NCBI GenBank assembly: GCA_934096715.1
Contig: CAKOMQ010000005.1
Span: forward strand, 1 to 61,231
Length of the DNA: 61,231 nt
Direction: 5' to 3'
Origin: an uncultured Bacilli bacterium
GTDB lineage: Bacteria > Bacillota_I > Bacilli_A > RF39 > UBA660
Of the stretch, positions 9,296-17,717 are shown piece after piece. The position numbers were made by a program, and so were the translations under genes. Within the stretch, counting starts at the first letter, position 1; each line of letters opens with the position of its first letter. The notes under the pieces are model-generated. The model did not search any database, was not told the origin of the DNA, and saw only the letters and a program-made list of their open reading frames with translations.

Positions 9296-10224
9296 TGAAA
9301 AAAGTATTATTAAATTTAATTTTATTACTTTCCGTTTTTGCATTTGCAACCAATGTTAATGCAAGTGGTTTTGAAGCAAATATTATAGGAGATGATACTT
9401 TTAATGAGAGTATAACACTTTATCTTCAAGTTGATAATATGGTTGACTTTTCAGGAGCATGTAAAGGATTATGTGGCTTAGTAGGTAATTTAAATTATGA
9501 TTCAAATAAAATAGAATTATCATCTGTAAAAGCACTAAAACACTTTGATTTAACTCAAGGAGCTTCACTTGTACTTTATAAAAATACTGGTGTTGCAAAC
9601 AAGTCAAATATAATGGAAATGAAGTTTAAAAACAAATCTTTAATAAAAGATGAAACTACGAAAATAACACTTACAAATATAGTTGCTACTGATGGAGATA
9701 AAGATATCAGTACTGATGATGCATCAAAAACAATTAAATTTGTAAACAAAACGATAACTAATGAAAAAAATATCATATCATCAAAAAATAAAAGTACTAA
9801 CACATCAAAAAAGTCAAATAATAATTATTTGTCATCAATTAGTTTAAGTTCAGGGGACATTAAATTTAGTAAAGAAATCCTAACTTATAACATCGAAGTG
9901 GATTATGAAATATCTTCACTTGATATAAAAGCAGAAAGTGAAAACAATAAGGCAACAATTACCGGAATAGGTAACCATTCTTTAAATGTTGGAAAAAATG
10001 TCTTTAAAATAGTAGTTAAAGCTGAAGATAAAAGTTCGAGAGTGTATACATTAAATGTTACTCGTAAAGAAAAAGATTCTTCAACTAATAGTGATATTCT
10101 TAACAATAAAAAAACAGCAAATGATAATAATCGCACTGTAATTATTGTTGTACTTTCTATAATAGTCATTGCAGGAATAACTAGCATTGTTATTTGGAAG
10201 AAAAAAAAAGAAACTAGCATGTAG
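9295..10224 (+). CDS. Membrane-anchored cohesin-like scaffold
   Basis: It starts at GTG 9295 behind AGGAGG and overlaps the preceding stop codon. Order of parts: signal peptide ending NVNASG; a cohesin-like beta domain (about 25-150, with LQVDNM, GNLNYDSNKIEL, and a conserved T...ATDGDKDIS end); a low-complexity Ser/Asn/Lys linker; a cadherin-like beta-sandwich (about 180-260, YLSSISLSSGDIKFS ... VYTLNVTRK); a C-terminal transmembrane helix with a KKKK stop-transfer. This is the layout of a surface anchor for the dockerin protein upstream. The cohesin call is by pattern; other carbohydrate-binding-like beta folds remain possible. Confidence 0.65.
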   Translation: MKKVLLNLILLLSVFAFATNVNASGFEANIIGDDTFNESITLYLQVDNMVDFSGACKGLCGLVGNLNYDSNKIELSSVKALKHFDLTQGASLVLYKNTGVANKSNIMEMKFKNKSLIKDETTKITLTNIVATDGDKDISTDDASKTIKFVNKTITNEKNIISSKNKSTNTSKKSNNNYLSSISLSSGDIKFSKEILTYNIEVDYEISSLDIKAESENNKATITGIGNHSLNVGKNVFKIVVKAEDKSSRVYTLNVTRKEKDSSTNSDILNNKKTANDNNRTVIIVVLSIIVIAGITSIVIWKKKKETSM

Positions 10225-10266
10225 GCAAATGCTTATATGCTTTTTTCTTGTTATAATATTTGGAAA

Positions 10267-10959
10267 CTACAGATTATTCTTACTTTTAATAAATTCTCTT
10301 AATATTTTAGTTAAAGCTCTTTTTTCTATTCTAGAAACATAACTTCTAGATATATTTAATTCTTTAGCTATTTCTTTTTGGGTCATGTCTTTCTTATTAT
10401 TAAGGCCATATCTTTTGATAATAATTTCTTTTTCTCTAGGCGATAAAATACTTAAATATTTAATTAATAATTCAATATTATTTTTATTATGAATAGTATC
10501 TATGATATCAGGTTGTTTATCTTCTATTAAATCTTCTAAATTAATTTCATTTCCTTCTTTATCAAATCCAATTGAGTCATTCAAAGAAACTGTATATTGA
10601 TTTTTCTTACTAGCTCTAAAGTGCATAAGTATTTCATTTTGAATACATCTTGCTGCATAAGTAGTAATCTTAGTAGTAGGATTTTTCTTATATGTATCAA
10701 TTCCCTTGATTAATCCAATAGTACCAATACTTATAAGATCATCACTAATTGTTCCTTTATTATCAAATTTTTTTACTATATGAGCAACTAGTCTTAAATT
10801 ATGTTCAATTAATTTACTACGAGCTTCCTTATCTCCTTCTAGCATCTTATCAACTAACATTTCTTCTTCTTCTTTTTCAAGTGGAGGTAAGAAAACATTA
10901 ACCCCATAACTACCAGTAAAAAATAGCATTCCTTTAATAATTGCTATTAAATTTAGCAT
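10267..10959 (-). CDS. sigK: RNA polymerase sporulation sigma factor, SigK-like
   Basis: A 230-residue sigma-70 family protein with region 2 (NLRLVAHIVKKF, DLISIGTIGLIKGI, YAARCIQNEILMHFRA) and region 4 (SPREKEIIIKRYGL, QKEIAKELNISRSYVSRIEK). The linker NDSIGFDKEGNEI is typical of the SigK branch. The N-terminus has a hydrophobic stretch ending GSYGVNVFLPPL that resembles the SigK pro-sequence cleaved on activation in spore formers. The gene stands alone, divergent from polA. Whether this organism sporulates cannot be told from the window. Confidence 0.85.
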   Translation of the reverse strand: MLNLIAIIKGMLFFTGSYGVNVFLPPLEKEEEEMLVDKMLEGDKEARSKLIEHNLRLVAHIVKKFDNKGTISDDLISIGTIGLIKGIDTYKKNPTTKITTYAARCIQNEILMHFRASKKNQYTVSLNDSIGFDKEGNEINLEDLIEDKQPDIIDTIHNKNNIELLIKYLSILSPREKEIIIKRYGLNNKKDMTQKEIAKELNISRSYVSRIEKRALTKILREFIKSKNNL

Positions 10960-11008
10960 TACATCACATCCTAATAAAGTATATTCTTAAAACTTGAAAA
11001 AAATATGA

Positions 11009-11014
11009 TATAAT
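11009..11014 (+). promoter_or_regulatory. Extended -10 promoter of polA
   Basis: TGATATAAT (TG-n-TATAAT) lies 25 bases before the polA start. The -35 match is poor. Confidence 0.5.
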
Positions 11015-11039
11015 TAGGTGGTAAAGAGAAGGTGAAAAA

Positions 11040-13586
11040 ATGACAAAAGTTATCTTAGTTGATGGTAATAATTTAATGTTTAGATCATTCTATGCTACTA
11101 TCCATTCTGGTCAAATTATGAAAAGTAGTAAAGGAGTACCAACCAATGCCTTATTTGGATTTACTAATATGATTAACAAAATAATAGATCAAGAAAAACC
11201 TGAGTATATGTGTGTAGCTTTTGATATAGGGAAAAATTTTCGTAAACAAGAATACGATTTTTATAAAGAAGGTCGTGAGTCTACTCCGGATGAATTAAAA
11301 ATTCAAATGAAACTTGCTCATGATATTCTTGATGTAATGGGAATAAAGCATGTTGAAATGGAACCATATGAAGCTGATGATATTATTGGTACAGTTGTAA
11401 ATATGGCTGAGAAAGACCCTAAATACGAATCAGTTATTATTTCTAGTGATAAAGATTTACTTCAACTAATTAGTGATGAAACGGAAGTTAAATTATTAAA
11501 ACAAGTAGGTAATATTAGATATAATAAATCTAAGTTTATTGAAGACTATGGAATTGATCCAATTAAAATTATTGATTTAAAAGCACTGATGGGAGATAAA
11601 AGCGATAATATTCCAGGCGTTAGGGGAATTGGCGAAAAGACAGCATTGAAATTATTACAAGAATATAAAGATTTAGATGGAGTATATAATAATCTAGATA
11701 AATTAACTCCTAAAATAAGACAATACTTAACTGAAGATAAAGAAAGCGCTTATATGAGTAAAAAAATAGCTACTATTTATAGAGAAGTACCACTTGATTG
11801 TAATTTTGAAGATTTTAAATACCTTGGACCAGACATAGATAAGTTATTGAAATTATATGATGAATTAGAATTTTTCTTCTTCTTAAAAAGATATAAAAGA
11901 GAAGAAAAAGTTGATACTAGTTTTATAACTATAAATAATGTTGATGAACTAATACTTGATAACTTTATATCAATTTATCTAGAAGTATCTGATAGTAACT
12001 ATCATATTGGAGAAATACTCGGTATGTCTATAACAGATAAAAATAATACATACTATATTAAGAAAGAATTAATTAATGAAGTACTTCCTTTAATTAAAAA
12101 TAAAGAAATAATCACTTATGATTTAAAGAAACATCTAGTTAAATTAGGAAAGATTAACTGTAATTTTGATTTGATGATTGCCGCTTATCTTCTTAACTAC
12201 AATATAAAAGATGACATTGGTGTTCTTATGAGTAGCATGGGATATGAAGTTACATATTATGATTTATTTAAGAAAAGTAAGTTTGAAAACTTAGAAAGTG
12301 TATGTTCTAAAAAGAGTAAATTTATCTTTAATGTTTATGAAATAATTAAAGAAAGACTTGAAAAAGAAGATCATATGTATTTATTCAATAAAATAGAGAT
12401 GCCTTTAATAGAAGTATTAACTGATATGGAATTAACTGGATTTAAAGTAGAAGACTCAATTTTAGAAAAAATGACTAAAGATATTGAAGCAAAGATAGAT
12501 ATAGTCAGTAGAGATATATTTAACTTAACTGGATGTGTTTTCAATATAGCTAGTCCTAAACAACTAGGAGAAGTCTTATTTGATAAACTTGAACTAGGTA
12601 AAGGTATAAAGAATAGAAGTGGATATAAAACTGATGTTAAGACACTTCAAAAACTTGTAGATGTTCATCCTGTTATTAATAAAATATTTGAATATAGAAA
12701 TCTTACTAAGATTAAAGGTACTTACTTAGATGGTTTAAGAAGTTATATCTTAAGTGATGGTAAAATACATACTATATTTAATCAAACACTTACAAGAACT
12801 GGTAGACTATCAAGTATGGATCCTAACTTACAAAATATTCCTGTAAGAGAAGAGTTAGGAAGAAAAGTAAGAATTGCTTTTGTTCCAGAAAATGATTATA
12901 TTTTAAGTAGTGATTACTCCCAAATAGAATTAAGACTTATGGCTCATATTAGTGACTCAAAAGAATTAAAAGATGCATTTATTCATGGAGAAGATATCCA
13001 TCGTAAAGTAGCTAGTGATATATATGGTGTACCACTTGAAGACGTAACAAAGAATATGCGTTCTACTGCTAAAGCAGTTATATTCGGGATTATTTATGGT
13101 ATCAGTGGTTATGGTTTAGGGGAAAACTTAAATATAAGTAAAAGTGAAGCCGATGAATTTATAAAAAAATATTATGAATTATATCCAGGTGTAAAAAAAT
13201 ATATGGATGATACCATTAGAACTACTAAAGAAACAGGATATGTAAAAACACTGTTTGGAAGAGTTAGAAAGATAGATGAAATAAAAAATTCTAATTTTAT
13301 GGTTCGTCAAATGGGAGAAAGAATGGCTCTAAACACTCCAATTCAAGGAACAAGTGCTGATATTATGAAACTTGCTATGATTAACATTTATAATAAATTT
13401 AAAGAATTAAATATTCAAAGTAAAATGATTTTACAAGTACATGATGAAATACTTGTTGATACTAAAAAAGAAGAATTAGAGTTGGTTAGTAAAATAGTTA
13501 AAGAAGAAATGGAAAATGTCTATAAACTAAGTGTACCATTAAAAGCTGAAGTAGATTATGGTATTAACTGGTATGAAGCAAAGTAG
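11040..13586 (+). CDS. polA: DNA polymerase I
   Basis: An 848-residue family A polymerase. It has an N-terminal 5' nuclease domain (about 1-285, with EADDIIGT and LMGDKSDNIPGVRGIG), a central exonuclease-like domain whose metal-binding acidic residues are mostly missing (as in Bacillus, so proofreading is probably absent), and the polymerase domain (about 450-848). Motif A is DYSQIELR, motif B RSTAKAVIFGIIYG, motif C QVHDEILV. It fills gaps in repair and removes RNA primers. The SD GAGAAGG is well placed. mutM follows six bases later, so the two form a repair operon. Confidence 0.97.
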   Translation: MTKVILVDGNNLMFRSFYATIHSGQIMKSSKGVPTNALFGFTNMINKIIDQEKPEYMCVAFDIGKNFRKQEYDFYKEGRESTPDELKIQMKLAHDILDVMGIKHVEMEPYEADDIIGTVVNMAEKDPKYESVIISSDKDLLQLISDETEVKLLKQVGNIRYNKSKFIEDYGIDPIKIIDLKALMGDKSDNIPGVRGIGEKTALKLLQEYKDLDGVYNNLDKLTPKIRQYLTEDKESAYMSKKIATIYREVPLDCNFEDFKYLGPDIDKLLKLYDELEFFFFLKRYKREEKVDTSFITINNVDELILDNFISIYLEVSDSNYHIGEILGMSITDKNNTYYIKKELINEVLPLIKNKEIITYDLKKHLVKLGKINCNFDLMIAAYLLNYNIKDDIGVLMSSMGYEVTYYDLFKKSKFENLESVCSKKSKFIFNVYEIIKERLEKEDHMYLFNKIEMPLIEVLTDMELTGFKVEDSILEKMTKDIEAKIDIVSRDIFNLTGCVFNIASPKQLGEVLFDKLELGKGIKNRSGYKTDVKTLQKLVDVHPVINKIFEYRNLTKIKGTYLDGLRSYILSDGKIHTIFNQTLTRTGRLSSMDPNLQNIPVREELGRKVRIAFVPENDYILSSDYSQIELRLMAHISDSKELKDAFIHGEDIHRKVASDIYGVPLEDVTKNMRSTAKAVIFGIIYGISGYGLGENLNISKSEADEFIKKYYELYPGVKKYMDDTIRTTKETGYVKTLFGRVRKIDEIKNSNFMVRQMGERMALNTPIQGTSADIMKLAMINIYNKFKELNIQSKMILQVHDEILVDTKKEELELVSKIVKEEMENVYKLSVPLKAEVDYGINWYEAK

Positions 13587-13592
13587 GTAATT

Positions 13593-14405
13593 ATGCCAGA
13601 AATAGCTGAAGTAGAAACAGTTAGAAGAACGCTTCTAAAAAGAATTATTCATAAAAAGATAACTAGTATAGATATAATTTATCCTGGTATAATAGAAAAT
13701 GATCTTAACTATTTTAAAGAAAACCTTATTAATGATGAATTTATAGATATAAAAAGAATAGGTAAGTGGTTAATATTTGAAACTAATAATAAGTATTTAT
13801 TATCTCATTTAAGAATGGAAGGCAAATATTTTATTAAAGATAAAAATTTACCTATTGAAAAACATGAACATATTATATTCTATTTTGATGACTCAAGTAC
13901 ATTAAGATATCATGATACTAGAAAATTTGGTAAGATGCTTCTTATTAATAAAGAAGAACTATATACTACTAAAGAAATATCTAAGCAAGGCATTGAACCA
14001 TTATCAAATAAATTATCTTCTACTTATTTATTAGATAATTTTAAAAATAAAAAGATACCTATTAAAACTGTTTTACTTGATCAAACTATAATAAGTGGAT
14101 TAGGCAATATTTATGCTGATGAAGTGTTATTTTCATCTAATATTAATCCATTAAAAAAAGCTTGTGATATTACTAAAGATGAAGCAGATAGAATAATTGA
14201 TTCATCTAATTCAATAATATCAAAAGCAATTGAATGTGGTGGTACTACTATTAAAAGTTATACATCTAGCCTAGGAGTATATGGTAGTTATCAAGAGTAC
14301 TTGTGTGTTCATAGGAAAACTATTTGTCCTACATGCAATTCTAAAATAGAAAGAATTAAAGTGGGTGGAAGGAGTACTTACTTCTGTCCTAATTGTCAAA
14401 AATAA
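13593..14405 (+). CDS. mutM: Formamidopyrimidine-DNA glycosylase
   Basis: Excises oxidised purines such as 8-oxoguanine. It starts MPEIAEVETV, giving the catalytic Pro2 and Glu3. The helix-two-turn-helix region includes GLGNIYADEVLF (about 168-180), and the C-terminal zinc finger has four cysteines (CVHRKTICPTC ... CPNC). At 270 residues it is full length. It sits immediately after polA, as in many Firmicutes. Its last few codons and its terminator were copied downstream at about 14884-14935, at the left edge of the second toxin unit. Confidence 0.96.
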   Translation: MPEIAEVETVRRTLLKRIIHKKITSIDIIYPGIIENDLNYFKENLINDEFIDIKRIGKWLIFETNNKYLLSHLRMEGKYFIKDKNLPIEKHEHIIFYFDDSSTLRYHDTRKFGKMLLINKEELYTTKEISKQGIEPLSNKLSSTYLLDNFKNKKIPIKTVLLDQTIISGLGNIYADEVLFSSNINPLKKACDITKDEADRIIDSSNSIISKAIECGGTTIKSYTSSLGVYGSYQEYLCVHRKTICPTCNSKIERIKVGGRSTYFCPNCQK

Positions 14406-14438
14406 AAGAATGTTCATTTATCCGGAACATTCTTTTAA
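14404..14438 (+). terminator. Intrinsic terminator of polA-mutM
   Basis: AAAAGAATGTTC and GAACATTCTTTT form a twelve-pair stem with a T-run, just after mutM. A slightly degraded copy occurs at about 14903-14936 in the duplicated unit. Confidence 0.85.
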
Positions 14439-14477
14439 ATTGTCGATTGATTGTCGAAAAAAGGCGAACGTTTTTTC

Positions 14478-14506
14478 TTGACTTTTATTGATTACTGAAT
14501 TAGGAT
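14478..14506 (+). promoter_or_regulatory. Toxin mRNA promoter, copy 1
   Basis: TTGACT (14478-14483), a 17-base spacer, then TAGGAT (14501-14506). The predicted start near 14513 lies right at the inverted repeat AGCGAGCAGGTGT (14516-14528). Confidence 0.65.
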
Positions 14507-14603
14507 ATATAACTAAGCGAGCAGGTGTTGTGGCTTGTATCACCAAACTATCAGGGGGTTTTGGAACTTCGGTTTTAATTCATTACTGGGAGGAGATGAT
14601 ACG

Positions 14604-14729
14604 ATGAAATTAAGGCTTAAATATAAGTTATTAAAAGTAGCCTTTTGGTTAGTCATTTTGTATATTCATCTTGGTCTAATCAAAAAAGCCATCGACTATG
14701 TCGATAGCTTATTCACAATAATGGTATAA
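14604..14729 (+). CDS. Small hydrophobic peptide, putative type I toxin (copy 1)
   Basis: A 41-residue peptide with a basic start (MKLRLKYKLLK), one membrane helix (VAFWLVILYIHLGLI) and a short polar tail. Its ATG follows an exceptionally strong SD, GGGAGGAG; the longer in-frame TTG start at 14535 lacks one. The mRNA leader has a CTTCGG tetraloop hairpin, and its 5' end is perfectly complementary over 13 bases to a segment just after the ORF (14737-14749). A reverse-strand promoter at 14762-14790 would make an antisense RNA. This combination is typical of type I toxin loci (TxpA, Fst, AapA types). The peptide itself is not one I recognise. Confidence 0.65.
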   Translation: MKLRLKYKLLKVAFWLVILYIHLGLIKKAIDYVDSLFTIMV

Positions 14730-14755
14730 GTGAAACACACCTGCTCGCTTTACCT
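14682..14755 (-). ncRNA. Antisense RNA, putative type I antitoxin (copy 1)
   Basis: The minus strand has TTGATA (complement of 14785-14790), exactly 17 bases, then TATACT (14762-14767). Transcription would start near 14755. It would end at the stem GCTATCGAC/GTCGATGGC (14688-14709) followed by six U (14682-14687). The RNA of about 74 nt overlaps the 3' end of the toxin ORF and the 3' half of the long-range stem. Confidence 0.65.
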
Positions 14756-14761
14756 AAATTA

Positions 14762-14790
14762 AGTATACACAATAAATTGTAAAATATCAA
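14762..14790 (-). promoter_or_regulatory. Antisense RNA promoter, copy 1
   Basis: Read on the minus strand: TTGATA, 17 bases, TATACT. The same boxes and spacing are kept in all three copies of the element. Confidence 0.75.
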
Positions 14791-14975
14791 TCATAAATTT
14801 GTATAGAAAGTCAATACATGAACAAGGAGCCAATTTTATAAGTATCAATGAGTTAAAAAAGTTGAAACTGTTAAAATTGGGAGATCCTAATTGCCAAAAA
14901 TAATAGAATGTTCATTTATCTGAAACATTCTTTTAAATTGTCGATTGATTGTCGAAAAAAGGCGAACGTTTTTTC

Positions 14976-15004
14976 TTGACTTTTCTTGATTACTGAATTA
15001 GGAT
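14976..15004 (+). promoter_or_regulatory. Toxin mRNA promoter, copy 2
   Basis: TTGACT (14976-14981), 17 bases, TAGGAT (14999-15004), as in copy 1. Confidence 0.65.
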
Positions 15005-15101
15005 ATATAGCCAAGCGAGCAGGAGTTGTGGCTTGTATCACCAAACTATCAGGGGGTTTTGGAACTTCGGTTTTAATTCATTACTGGGAGGAGATGATAC
15101 G

Positions 15102-15209
15102 ATGAAATTAAGGCTTAAGTATAAGTTATTAAAAGTAGCCTTTTGGTTAGTCATTTTGTATATACATCTTGGTCTAATCAAAAAAGTCATCGACTTTTTT
15201 GGTCGATAA
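15102..15209 (+). CDS. Small hydrophobic peptide, putative type I toxin (copy 2)
   Basis: A 35-residue peptide, identical to copy 1 through the membrane helix. The tail differs (KKVIDFFGR) because the terminator-stem region diverged, so it ends six residues earlier. It has the same GGGAGGAG ribosome site and leader hairpins. The long-range 5'-3' complement is reduced to eight perfect bases (15014-15021 with 15245-15252). Keeping an intact ORF with a diverged antisense region suggests the two loci may have separate antitoxins. Confidence 0.6.
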   Translation: MKLRLKYKLLKVAFWLVILYIHLGLIKKVIDFFGR

Positions 15210-15258
15210 CTTATAGCAAGTTATAGGTATAAGTGAAACACACTTGCTCGCTTTACCT
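15180..15258 (-). ncRNA. Antisense RNA, putative type I antitoxin (copy 2)
   Basis: The minus-strand promoter is TTGATA (complement of 15288-15293), 17 bases, TATACT (15265-15270). The transcript ends at the stem formed by 15186-15194 and 15202-15210, followed by six U. About 79 nt. An extra ATAACTT/AAGTTAT hairpin is present compared with copy 1. Confidence 0.6.
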
Positions 15259-15372
15259 AAATTAAGTATACACAATATCTTGTAAAATATCAATCATAAA
15301 TTATTTGTCTAAAAAATGTAAATAAGGTTTAATTAAATACTAAAGGGTGTTATAATTTATATTGTGAGTGTT

Positions 15373-16473
15373 ATGGAAAAAATAATAAAAAATATCTTAA
15401 AGAAAATAGAAAGTAACGGCTTTGAAGCTTACATAGTTGGGGGATATGTAAGAGATTTATTGTTAGGAAATATTTCTTATGATGTTGATATTTGTACTAA
15501 TGCATTACCAAAAGATTTACATACAATTTTTCCAAACACAGGTAACTCCAATAACTATGGGGGCTTTAAATTAAAAATAAAAAAATATAATATTGATATT
15601 ACAACATATAGAGAAGATGTTAAATATGAAAACAGAAAACCAATAGAAATAAATTATATAAACAATTTAATAGATGACATTAATAGAAGAGACTTTACTA
15701 TTAACGCTATATGTATGAATTATAATGGAGATATTATTGATATGATAAATGGTATTGACGATATAAAAAGTAAAACTATTAGAATAATTGGAGATGCCAA
15801 TAGAAAACTAAAAGATGACCCATTAAGAATATTAAGAGCAATAAGATTTTCTACTCTACTAGATTTTGATATTGAAAGTACTCTATATAAATCTATAAAA
15901 GATAATTATAAGTTAGTTAGCACATTATCTAACGAAAGAATTAAAAGTGAATTAACAAAAATACTAATGAGTCCTAATTATAAAAAAGGTTTAAGTATTC
16001 TTAAAGATACTAAAATATTAAAAGTACTTGGAATAGATTATCATAATATTGTTTATATAAATGATATAAATGGAATGTGGGCTCAACTTGAATTTAATAA
16101 AGACTTTTCATTTACAAAGAGTGAAAAGGAGAATATAATAAAGATTAAAGAAGTCCTTGCTATAGGTAAAATAGATAATAGAATATTATATAACTATGGA
16201 CTTTATATCTCTCAAATAGCAGGTAATATACTTGGCTATTCTAAAAAGGATATAAATAATATGTTTGATAAGCTTAATTTACCAAATAAGTATGAATTAG
16301 CAATAAAGAGTAAAGAAATAAAAGAAATATTGGATGTTGACTATAAATATATTAGCAAAATAGAAAATAAAATTATTAACTTAATATTAGATGGTAATTT
16401 AAAAAATGATTATAAATTATTAAAAAAATATTTAGTTAATAATAAAGAGGTGTTTAAGGGTGGGCAATTATAA
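15373..16473 (+). CDS. cca: CCA tRNA nucleotidyltransferase
   Basis: Adds or repairs the 3' CCA of tRNAs. It is a class II nucleotidyltransferase: GGYVRDLLLG, then DVDIC (metal-binding Asp pair), RRDFTINA, and DPLRILRAIRFS in the neck. The C-terminal half is the helical body and tail. A GTG at 15364 is also in frame. A TATAAT box at about 15351-15356 places the transcript start almost on the GTG, so the mRNA may be nearly leaderless. The gene overlaps dnaD by 14 bases. Confidence 0.9.
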   Translation: MEKIIKNILKKIESNGFEAYIVGGYVRDLLLGNISYDVDICTNALPKDLHTIFPNTGNSNNYGGFKLKIKKYNIDITTYREDVKYENRKPIEINYINNLIDDINRRDFTINAICMNYNGDIIDMINGIDDIKSKTIRIIGDANRKLKDDPLRILRAIRFSTLLDFDIESTLYKSIKDNYKLVSTLSNERIKSELTKILMSPNYKKGLSILKDTKILKVLGIDYHNIVYINDINGMWAQLEFNKDFSFTKSEKENIIKIKEVLAIGKIDNRILYNYGLYISQIAGNILGYSKKDINNMFDKLNLPNKYELAIKSKEIKEILDVDYKYISKIENKIINLILDGNLKNDYKLLKKYLVNNKEVFKGGQL

Positions 16474-17086
16474 GTTAGTAATAACAACCGATTTATTAGA
16501 TTATTCTATGAAAAAAGAACTTTCATTATATGAGTTAATATTATTAACTTATTTTGATAATTCTTATGATTTAACATTTGATTTAGATATTATAACAAGA
16601 GTAACTAGTTTAGACAAAGTAAAAATACTTGAAGCATTTAATGGATTATTAAATAAAAAAATTATAAATTTAACTAGTGAAAAAGATAATAGTGGAAAAA
16701 TAATAGACAAAATATCTTTAGATAATTTATATAACGATCATAAAGAAATTGAAAGAAAAAAAGAACAAGAAAAAACTAAAGAAGATATCTTTAGTAAATT
16801 TGAATCTTTTTTTGGTCGTCCATTATCTAGTAGTGAGATAGAAATAATTAAATTATGGATGGAAAAGTTATATTCTGAAGAAATTATTTTATGTGCATTA
16901 GATGAAGCTAATTATAATGGGGTTGCCACTATAAGATATATTGATAAGGTATTACATGAATGGAATAAAAAAGGATTTAAGACTAAAGAAGATGTAGATA
17001 ATTATTTAAAAAATAGATATGATGAAAAAAGATTAGAAGAAACTAATATTTTTGATTATAATTGGTTGGAAGATTATGACAAGTAA
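16460..17086 (+). CDS. dnaD: DnaD-family replication initiation protein
   Basis: A 208-residue protein with an N-terminal winged-helix-like region (about 1-95), a Lys/Glu linker, and a C-terminal DnaD/DnaB domain (about 110-190, FESFFGRPLSSSEIEIIKLW ... YIDKVLHEW). In Bacillus the protein helps load helicase at oriC and at restart forks. It starts at GTG 16460 after AGAGGTG inside cca, and it overlaps nth by 11 bases. The dnaD-nth order is conserved in many Firmicutes, which supports the call. Confidence 0.87.
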   Translation: MGNYKLVITTDLLDYSMKKELSLYELILLTYFDNSYDLTFDLDIITRVTSLDKVKILEAFNGLLNKKIINLTSEKDNSGKIIDKISLDNLYNDHKEIERKKEQEKTKEDIFSKFESFFGRPLSSSEIEIIKLWMEKLYSEEIILCALDEANYNGVATIRYIDKVLHEWNKKGFKTKEDVDNYLKNRYDEKRLEETNIFDYNWLEDYDK

Positions 17087-17699
17087 AGATTTGATGAGTA
17101 TATTGGATGATTATATAAAGAATCCAAAATGTGAACTTAACTATAATAAAGATTATGAACTACTAATCGCAACACTATTGTCTGCTCAATCAACAGATAA
17201 AAGAGTAAACTTAGTAACTAAAGAACTTTTTAGTAAATATGATACTCTTGATAAGTTAGCAAATGCTAATATATTAGATATAGAAAATATAATTCATTCT
17301 GTAGGAACATACAAAAGAAAAGCACATTATATAAAAGATTTAGCTAACTCTTTAGTTAAAGATTATAACGGTATTGTTCCAAATGACAGAGAGTATTTAG
17401 AAAGCTTACCAGGTGTAGGAAGAAAAACAACTAGTGTATTTTTAGCAGAAATATATAATGTTCCTACAATGCCTGTTGATACTCATATACTAAGAGTATC
17501 CAAAAAATTAGGAATTACAACAAATGAAGATGATGTACTTTCGACAGAAAAGAAATTAAAGAATTTTTTTCCAGAAACGTCATGGAATAGGTTGCATCTC
17601 CAGTTAGTACTTTTTGGTAGATACACTTGTAAAAGTAAAAATCCAGATTGTTTGAGATGCCCATTTAATAAAAATTGTAATTATAAAATAATTAAATAG
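17076..17699 (+). CDS. nth: Endonuclease III
   Basis: A DNA glycosylase/AP lyase for oxidised pyrimidines. The ATG at 17076 follows GGAAG. The helix-hairpin-helix LPGVGRKTTSVFLAE contains the catalytic Lys, VDTHILRVS contains the catalytic Asp, and the C-terminus has the 4Fe-4S pattern C-x6-C-x2-C-x5-C. About 207 residues, normal for the family. It is the last gene of the cca-dnaD-nth overlapping run. Confidence 0.96.
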   Translation: MTSKDLMSILDDYIKNPKCELNYNKDYELLIATLLSAQSTDKRVNLVTKELFSKYDTLDKLANANILDIENIIHSVGTYKRKAHYIKDLANSLVKDYNGIVPNDREYLESLPGVGRKTTSVFLAEIYNVPTMPVDTHILRVSKKLGITTNEDDVLSTEKKLKNFFPETSWNRLHLQLVLFGRYTCKSKNPDCLRCPFNKNCNYKIIK

Positions 17700-17717
17700 A
17701 AAGCGTGAAATATTAAA

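Larger units (their letters stand above)
14385..14801 (+). repeat. Tandem duplication, unit 1 (toxin/antisense locus)
   Basis: This stretch is repeated with high identity at 14884-15304. Each unit contains the mutM terminator, a promoter, a structured leader, a small hydrophobic ORF, an inverted repeat and a reverse-strand promoter. A third partial copy, with only the 3' part, lies at 51120-51240. Confidence 0.9.
14884..15304 (+). repeat. Tandem duplication, unit 2 (toxin/antisense locus)
   Basis: Second copy of the 14385-14801 unit. It begins with a remnant of the mutM 3' end (PNCQK plus stop) and a weakened terminator, which shows the duplication started inside mutM. Confidence 0.9.

Noticed and set aside
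14535..14603. Longer toxin start at TTG 14535
   Set aside because: No SD before it, the region forms leader hairpins, and ATG 14604 follows GGGAGGAG.
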